Shown one piece after another: positions 59,959-64,000 of a stretch of DNA of 64,000 nucleotides. The translations under genes were made by a program, and so were the position numbers. This DNA is from Winogradskyella ludwigii (GTDB lineage Bacteria; Bacteroidota; Bacteroidia; Flavobacteriales; Flavobacteriaceae), in NCBI RefSeq assembly GCF_013403985.1, contig NZ_JABFDF010000003.1:372001-436000 (forward strand), given 5' to 3'. The notes beneath the pieces are model-generated. The model saw nothing but the letters and a program-made list of their open reading frames with translations. It had not been told where the DNA came from and searched no databases. The first letter of the stretch is position 1, and each line of letters opens with the position of its first letter.

Positions 59959-60876
59959 TTAAAATATACTCATTTCTGAATGTGTCGTTACATCTTCGAG
60001 TAATTTCATTCCTTTAAAAGAGTTTCCATTTTTATTTAATTTAGGACTCCAAACTGCAATAGTATAGTTATTTGGATATAATGCGACGATGCCACCACCA
60101 ACACCACTCTTACCAGGTAATCCAACTTTAAAGGCAAATTCACCAGACTCATCATAAAATCCGCAAGTGAGCATAAGTGCATTAATTCGTTTTGATTGGC
60201 TACTGGATATAATTTTAGTACCATCGAATTTACGTCCACCATTAGCCAAAAAAGAAAAGGTATGTGCTAACTGTTGGCAGTTCATTTCTAAAGAACACAT
60301 ATCAAAATAAAAATCTAAAACATCTGCAGGTTCGTTTTTAATATTCCCAAATGATTTAATAAAATTACATAAGGCTACGTTTCTGTAACCTGTTGCTTTT
60401 TCGGAATCAGCAATTTTATCAGAATACTGAAGATCTGGGATATCACTTAATTCTCTAACAAATTCAAGAAACTCTTTTCGTGCATCTTCTAAATGAGACA
60501 TTAAAATATCGCAAATTACAATAGCACCAGAGTTTACAAATGGATTACGAGGAATGCCCTTGTAGGTTTCTAGCAACAGAAGCGAGTCGAACTTCGTGCC
60601 AGAAGGCTCAACATCTATGCGTGTCCAAATACGCTCTCCAAGAAATTTAACTGCTAATGCTAACGAAAGGACTTTTGCAATACTTTGAATTGAGAATTTT
60701 TCTAAATGGTCTCCAAACCCAAAATTAGTACCATCTATTTTAGTCATGTGCACCCCAAATTTTGATGGATTTATATTTGCCAATTCGGGTATATAAGTGG
60801 CCAATTCTCCTTGATCTTTAAGAGGTTTGGTGATATTGTATGCGTTTTCTATGGTTTTTTTATACGTATTATTCAT
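59959..60876 (-). CDS. glsA: Glutaminase (serine-dependent)
   Basis: This encodes 305 residues, the standard length of bacterial GlsA. It hydrolyses L-glutamine to glutamate and ammonia. The catalytic Ser-x-x-Lys is in FSIQSIAKVLSLAL (about 61-74), the oxyanion/Tyr region in NPSKFGVHMTKIDG, then GIPRNPFVNSGAIVICDIL (about 112-130), SDKIADSEKATGYRNVAL (about 150-167), MCSLEMNCQQLAHTFSFLANGG (about 192-213), GFYDESGEFAFKVGLPGKSG (about 236-255). The start is 5 bp from the exonuclease gene stop, so it is in that operon. It is also upstream of the ligase locus 2. Confidence 0.95.
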   Translation of the reverse strand: MNNTYKKTIENAYNITKPLKDQGELATYIPELANINPSKFGVHMTKIDGTNFGFGDHLEKFSIQSIAKVLSLALAVKFLGERIWTRIDVEPSGTKFDSLLLLETYKGIPRNPFVNSGAIVICDILMSHLEDARKEFLEFVRELSDIPDLQYSDKIADSEKATGYRNVALCNFIKSFGNIKNEPADVLDFYFDMCSLEMNCQQLAHTFSFLANGGRKFDGTKIISSSQSKRINALMLTCGFYDESGEFAFKVGLPGKSGVGGGIVALYPNNYTIAVWSPKLNKNGNSFKGMKLLEDVTTHSEMSIF

Positions 60877-60881
60877 TTCTA

Positions 60882-62294
60882 TTATAAGTTGAAGGAGGTT
60901 TGATTTAAGGTAAGATTTGATTTTAGTTTGTCTGCTGACTTTGGATTTTTCACAAGGTCTTTTTTTAATACATGCTGCCTCAATATTTTCTGAATATCCA
61001 TATTGTCTTTCTGAGGTATGATATAGGTATTTAAATCATCGCTATGAGTAATTTGGGCATCATTATCAATAAAACCATAACCAATATAGATGCCATTTTT
61101 AATCTGAATAAAGGCTTTTTCATTAACATGTCTACCTTTTTCTTTAATTACAATATTATCTTTTTGTTCCGAAATACTATGAATCGCTTCTAGCACTCTA
61201 TTATTGTAATCTTCGACGGATTCTTCATCTTTACAAATCCCTTTACAGTTCTTTATACTATAGTGAGAGCATTCTGAAACCGATTCTTGTAAATGACAGT
61301 ATTTAGGACAGAGATTATGTTGAACACATATATTTTCAAGATAGGTGCGTACATCTCTAACATTAAAGAACGTAATTATAGGATTAGGAACCAATTTCCC
61401 TTTATTAGTTGCCAAGTGTAACACACCTTTTCTATCTTCATAAGAGAAAATAGCAAAAGATTGAATGGTTCGCTTGGCCACTTTATTATACATTGGAAAA
61501 TGATGTTTTATTGCCGCATCTTCCATTAGTAATGCTATAAGTTCACTTCCGGAAACCTCAAAGTCAATATCACCTGTTTCTCTAACCATATCTAAAGATT
61601 TTTTTGTTTTACTATAGAAATGACTTAGTACACGTTTTTTTATATCAATTGCTTTACCAACATAAATAATAGTTCCTTTTTTATTTTTAAAATAATAGAT
61701 ACCAGGCTTATTTGGTAAAGCTTCAAAGACTTCTTTAGGTAGGTTAGGAGGTAAGGTGCCTTCTCTAGAGTTTTTGTTTAAAAATTCTTTAAAAACGACT
61801 TCGGTGTCTGGTTGACGTAAAAGTATTTCGAATAAAATAACTGTTGCTTCTGCATCACCTCGAGCGCGATGACGGTTTACTAAGTTTATATTAAGAGAAT
61901 TACATAGTTTTCCTAAACTGTAAGAACGATGCCCAGGCAATAAACGTCTAGATAATCTCACAGTACATAATTTCTTTCTATTAAAATCGACACCAATTCG
62001 TTTAAACTCCCCACTAATAATATTGTAATCAAAATTAACATTATGAGCCACAAAAGTAGTGCCTTCTGTAATATTTAAGATATCGTCTGCAACGTCTTTA
62101 AATACTGGTGCATCTGCAACCAAATCATTGTCAATACCTGTGAGTGCTACTATATGTGAAGGAATAAAAGATTCTGGATTAATGAGACTTGTAAACTCAT
62201 CTATAACGGTTTCACCATCATATTTAAAAATCGAAATTTCAGTCATTCGATTTCCTTTACCTGTGGTTTCAACATCAATAACGGTATATATCAT
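60882..62294 (-). CDS. DnaQ-type exonuclease with GIY-YIG nuclease domain
   Basis: This encodes 470 residues. Residues 1-165 are a DEDDh 3'-5' exonuclease (VIDVETTG motif I, THVAHNVNFDYNII-like motif II at about 82-96, HRARGDAEAT motif III near 145-155). Residues about 196-275 are a GIY-YIG domain (KPGIYYFKNKKGTIIYVGKA, IDIKKRVLSHF) as in UvrC/Cho. The rest has a Cys/His-rich region (NLCPKYCHLQESVSECSHYS). This architecture is seen in some bacterial DNA-repair proteins of Bacteroidota and may cut and trim damaged DNA; biochemical proof is lacking. Starts an operon with glsA. Confidence 0.88.
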   Translation of the reverse strand: MIYTVIDVETTGKGNRMTEISIFKYDGETVIDEFTSLINPESFIPSHIVALTGIDNDLVADAPVFKDVADDILNITEGTTFVAHNVNFDYNIISGEFKRIGVDFNRKKLCTVRLSRRLLPGHRSYSLGKLCNSLNINLVNRHRARGDAEATVILFEILLRQPDTEVVFKEFLNKNSREGTLPPNLPKEVFEALPNKPGIYYFKNKKGTIIYVGKAIDIKKRVLSHFYSKTKKSLDMVRETGDIDFEVSGSELIALLMEDAAIKHHFPMYNKVAKRTIQSFAIFSYEDRKGVLHLATNKGKLVPNPIITFFNVRDVRTYLENICVQHNLCPKYCHLQESVSECSHYSIKNCKGICKDEESVEDYNNRVLEAIHSISEQKDNIVIKEKGRHVNEKAFIQIKNGIYIGYGFIDNDAQITHSDDLNTYIIPQKDNMDIQKILRQHVLKKDLVKNPKSADKLKSNLTLNQTSFNL

Positions 62295-62547
62295 TTTTAG
62301 TTTTGAAGCGTTCTTGTTTATTTTTTAAACCTACAAGTTAATTAATTTTAATGGGATTTATACGTTTTTATCGCTTTGGAAGTATATATCTCAAACTGAA
62401 TCATAAACAATTGATTGTAACTAAACCACAAAGCGCATTGGCTTGTAATTAAAATGCTCAACGGAAAATATTGGACTGTTTGTAGTTCGTTTTTTACATC
62501 CTGATTATGGCGTCTATAAAAAATTATGAAAGATTTCAATTAAAATG

Positions 62548-62578
62548 TTGATAGTTAAAAAAAATGGCACCATCTTTG
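62548..62578 (+). promoter_or_regulatory. Promoter of the cold-shock protein gene
   Basis: TTG (62548-62550), 20 bases, then CATCTTTG (62571-62578), one mismatch from TAnnTTTG. The start site would be near 62585, leaving a leader of about 27 nt to the ATG at 62612. Confidence 0.55.
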
Positions 62579-62611
62579 TAATTCAATAAGTATTATAAAT
62601 TAAATTACATT

Positions 62612-62803
62612 ATGAGTAAAGGAACAGTAAAATTTTTCAACGATGCCAAAGGATTTGGTTTTATCACTGAAGAAGGAGTAGACAAAGATCACTTCGTACA
62701 CATTTCTGGATTAGTAGACGAAATTCGTGAAGGCGATGAAGTTGAATTCGATCTTGAAGAAGGTAAAAAAGGATTAAACGCAGTAAACGTAAAAGTTATT
62801 TAA
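62612..62803 (+). CDS. Cold-shock protein (CspA family)
   Basis: This encodes 63 residues, one OB-fold. RNP1 is GFGFITEE and RNP2 is HFVHISGL; the start is MSKGTVKFFNDAKGFGF. It binds single-stranded RNA/DNA and works as an RNA chaperone. The product is acidic and short, as usual in Bacteroidota. Good promoter in front and a strong terminator 25 bp after the stop. A decayed partial copy of its 3' end lies 307 bp downstream. Confidence 0.96.
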   Translation: MSKGTVKFFNDAKGFGFITEEGVDKDHFVHISGLVDEIREGDEVEFDLEEGKKGLNAVNVKVI

Positions 62804-62829
62804 TACATATACGTCAAGTTTAAAGTAAA

Positions 62830-62858
62830 AGCCCATCAGTAATGATGGGCTTTTTTTA
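62830..62858 (+). terminator. Terminator between csp and the desaturase gene
   Basis: AGCCCATCA, loop GTAA, TGATGGGCT, then a T run, just after the csp stop. A changed copy of the same hairpin (GCCCATCATTACTGACGGGC) is at about 63137-63156. Confidence 0.9.
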
Positions 62859-62884
62859 GCTATAAACTGAACAGGAATTAAGAG

Positions 62885-63017
62885 TTCTTTATTTTTTAAT
62901 TCTAATTGGCTTTAACTGAATAATACCAAAAACATCTATATTTTTATAATCGCATAAGTGACATCGATCTCTTACCTTTTATAACCAATATTAGTTCTAC
63001 TAGTATATTTATGATGA
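62885..63017 (-). pseudogene. Decayed duplicate of the 3' end of the desaturase gene
   Basis: The sequence from about 62885 (TTTATTTTTTAATTCTAATT and GGCTTTAACTGAATAATACC) to 63017 matches the real 3' end of the desaturase (63197-63325) at a constant distance of about 307-308 bp with many substitutions. The reading frame no longer makes the protein. It formed together with the csp remnant in one tandem duplication. Confidence 0.82.
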
Positions 63018-63104
63018 TTAGTAGAAGAAATTTGTGAAGGTGCTGAAGTTGAATTTGATTTTAAGAAAGTAAAAAAGAATAAAACGCAGTAAACGTAAAA
63101 GTTA
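63013..63104 (+). pseudogene. Decayed duplicate of the 3' end of csp
   Basis: The sequence from about 63018 (TTAGTAGAAGAAATTTGTGA) to 63104 matches csp from 62711 to the stop, offset 306-307 bp. Translated it gives LVEEICEGAEVEFDFKKVKK before a frameshift to a premature stop (NKTQ). The tail ACGTAAAAGTTATTTAATAC and the following terminator are also repeated. Confidence 0.85.
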
Positions 63105-63136
63105 TTTAATACATATAATTCAAGTTTAAAGTAAAA

Positions 63137-63163
63137 GCCCATCATTACTGACGGGCTTTTTTT
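63137..63163 (+). terminator. Second (duplicated) csp terminator
   Basis: GCCCATCATTACTGACGGGC hairpin followed by TTTTTTT. It is a mutated copy of the terminator at 62830, but it still has a good stem and T run, so it may still act for the desaturase side. Confidence 0.75.
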
Positions 63164-63196
63164 AGCAATAAACTTAACGGTTTAATTAAGACTTAT

Positions 63197-63937
63197 TTAT
63201 TTTTTAACTCTAATAGGTTTTAACTGAATAACACCAAAAGCATCTAATATTTTTATAATCACATAAGTAACATCGATCTCGTACCACTTGTAACCAAAAT
63301 TAGCTCTACTTGCATATTTATGGTGATTATTATGATAACCTTCACCCATCATAAGAAAATCGAAACGAAAAAGGTTTTTACTCGTATTCTTCATTTTAAA
63401 ATTTACATAACCGTAAATATGACCAAACCAATTAATAATAACTCCGTGTATTGGTGCCATTAAAAATGTGATTGGTAATAAGAGCCATTGCCACCATGAT
63501 GTTACAAATAAGGCAAAGAATAAGATGTAGAGTGAAATCCATAACAATCTGGAAAAACGAGAACTCGCAAAACTATCAAAAGCTTTCCATTGTGGTACGT
63601 TTTTAGTAAAACGATCATCGACCGCTATACGTTGTTGGTTAATATCTTGATAAATGGTTTTGGTTTTCCACATCATAGCAAACACATTATCATCAAAAGA
63701 TGGTGAGTGCGGATCTTTTTCTGTATCAGTATATGCGTGATGCATACGATGCATAATACCGTAACCATAAGCACTTAAATAACTGGAACCTTGAAAAATC
63801 CATGTAAGCACAAAAGTAATACGCTCCATGGTTTTAGACATTGTAAAGACTTGGTGAGCTGCATAACGATGCAAAAAGAAAGACTGAAAAAACAGACCTC
63901 CATACCACAGTACTGCTACAAAAAGGATTATAATCAT
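63197..63937 (-). CDS. Delta-9-type fatty-acid desaturase
   Basis: This encodes 246 residues from the ATG at 63937 (MIIILFVAVLWYGGLFFQSF). The frame is open further to the window edge, but a promoter-like TTG-N20-TATCTTTG lies there. The three His boxes that bind the di-iron centre are present: HRYAAH (about 24-29), HRMHH (about 60-64) and HNNHH (about 202-206). Four membrane spans are expected. It puts a cis double bond into acyl chains (acyl-CoA or acyl-lipid; not decidable). Next to a cold-shock gene, it fits membrane adaptation to cold. The 3' end is convergent with csp. Confidence 0.9.
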   Translation of the reverse strand: MIIILFVAVLWYGGLFFQSFFLHRYAAHQVFTMSKTMERITFVLTWIFQGSSYLSAYGYGIMHRMHHAYTDTEKDPHSPSFDDNVFAMMWKTKTIYQDINQQRIAVDDRFTKNVPQWKAFDSFASSRFSRLLWISLYILFFALFVTSWWQWLLLPITFLMAPIHGVIINWFGHIYGYVNFKMKNTSKNLFRFDFLMMGEGYHNNHHKYASRANFGYKWYEIDVTYVIIKILDAFGVIQLKPIRVKK

Positions 63938-63948
63938 AACTTTTTTTA

Positions 63949-63979
63949 CAAAGATAAGTGCACAATACGTGCCAAACAA
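63949..63979 (-). promoter_or_regulatory. Candidate promoter of the desaturase gene
   Basis: On the minus strand TTG (63979-63977), 20 bases, then TATCTTTG (63956-63949). The leader to the ATG at 63937 would be very short (about 5 nt), which weakens the call. Confidence 0.4.
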
Positions 63980-64000
63980 TGAACCTAAATCAATAAATAG

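Noticed and set aside
62348..62539. 63-codon minus-strand frame upstream of csp
   Set aside because: No promoter, no family resemblance, and it lies in the AT-rich leader region between divergent genes.

Overview
This is a chromosomal stretch from a member of the Flavobacteriaceae (Bacteroidota). The sequence is AT-rich. It encodes type IX secretion (T9SS) type B sorting domains, PorP/SprF proteins and a giant SprB-like gliding adhesin. Several promoters fit the Bacteroidota TTG/TTTG-N19-20-TAnnTTTG pattern. Many neighbours (DUF6090, HYC_CC_PP, C-terminally extended copper P-type ATPase) are typical of marine Flavobacteriia. I cannot name the genus from sequence alone. I see no rRNA, tRNA, CRISPR array, transposase or phage gene.

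Layout. 0-15.1 kb: a minus-strand surface/gliding block with a secreted type B CTD protein, a PorP/SprF protein carrying a 16-residue tandem repeat and a SPOR-like tail, a 2737-residue SprB-like adhesin and the start of a second SprF. Next to them are a secreted beta-helix-like protein and a small secreted protein. 15.6-23.9 kb: an intradiol-dioxygenase-like secreted protein, the ackA-pta acetate/acetyl-phosphate pair, and assorted small genes (DUF6090, sugar isomerase, HPF/RaiA-like, 5'-nucleotidase). 23.9-31.2 kb: a few genes (Old Yellow Enzyme, DUF2130, VOC, an HPF/ArsC-like pair) set in an unusually dense field of dispersed hairpin repeats of at least three families. 31.2-37.3 kb: an EamA transporter, then a TetR-controlled electrophile/aldehyde-detoxification operon (SDR, nitroreductase, CurA-type reductase, YqhD-type reductase, DJ-1 lipoprotein) with a perfect palindromic operator. 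37.5 kb: CsbD.

38.1-59.8 kb is the most interesting part. Two oppositely oriented gene sets encode a predicted, experimentally uncharacterised peptide-synthesis or peptide-tagging system: circularly permuted ATP-grasp ligases, alpha-E helical domains, three transglutaminase-fold proteins, a DUF2126 GS-like ligase and a zinc-ribbon HExxH peptidase. Between them lies a complete six-gene copper/silver efflux operon (HYC_CC_PP, CusA, TolC, CopA, CusB, HMA lipoprotein). The NTN-hydrolase (Anbu) that accompanies this system in other bacteria is not in the window; the HExxH peptidase may take its place.

59.9-64 kb: glutaminase, a DnaQ-exonuclease/GIY-YIG protein, a cold-shock protein and a delta-9-type fatty-acid desaturase. 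Between the last two is a decayed tandem duplication of about 307 bp. It carries the 3' ends of both genes and the terminator between them.
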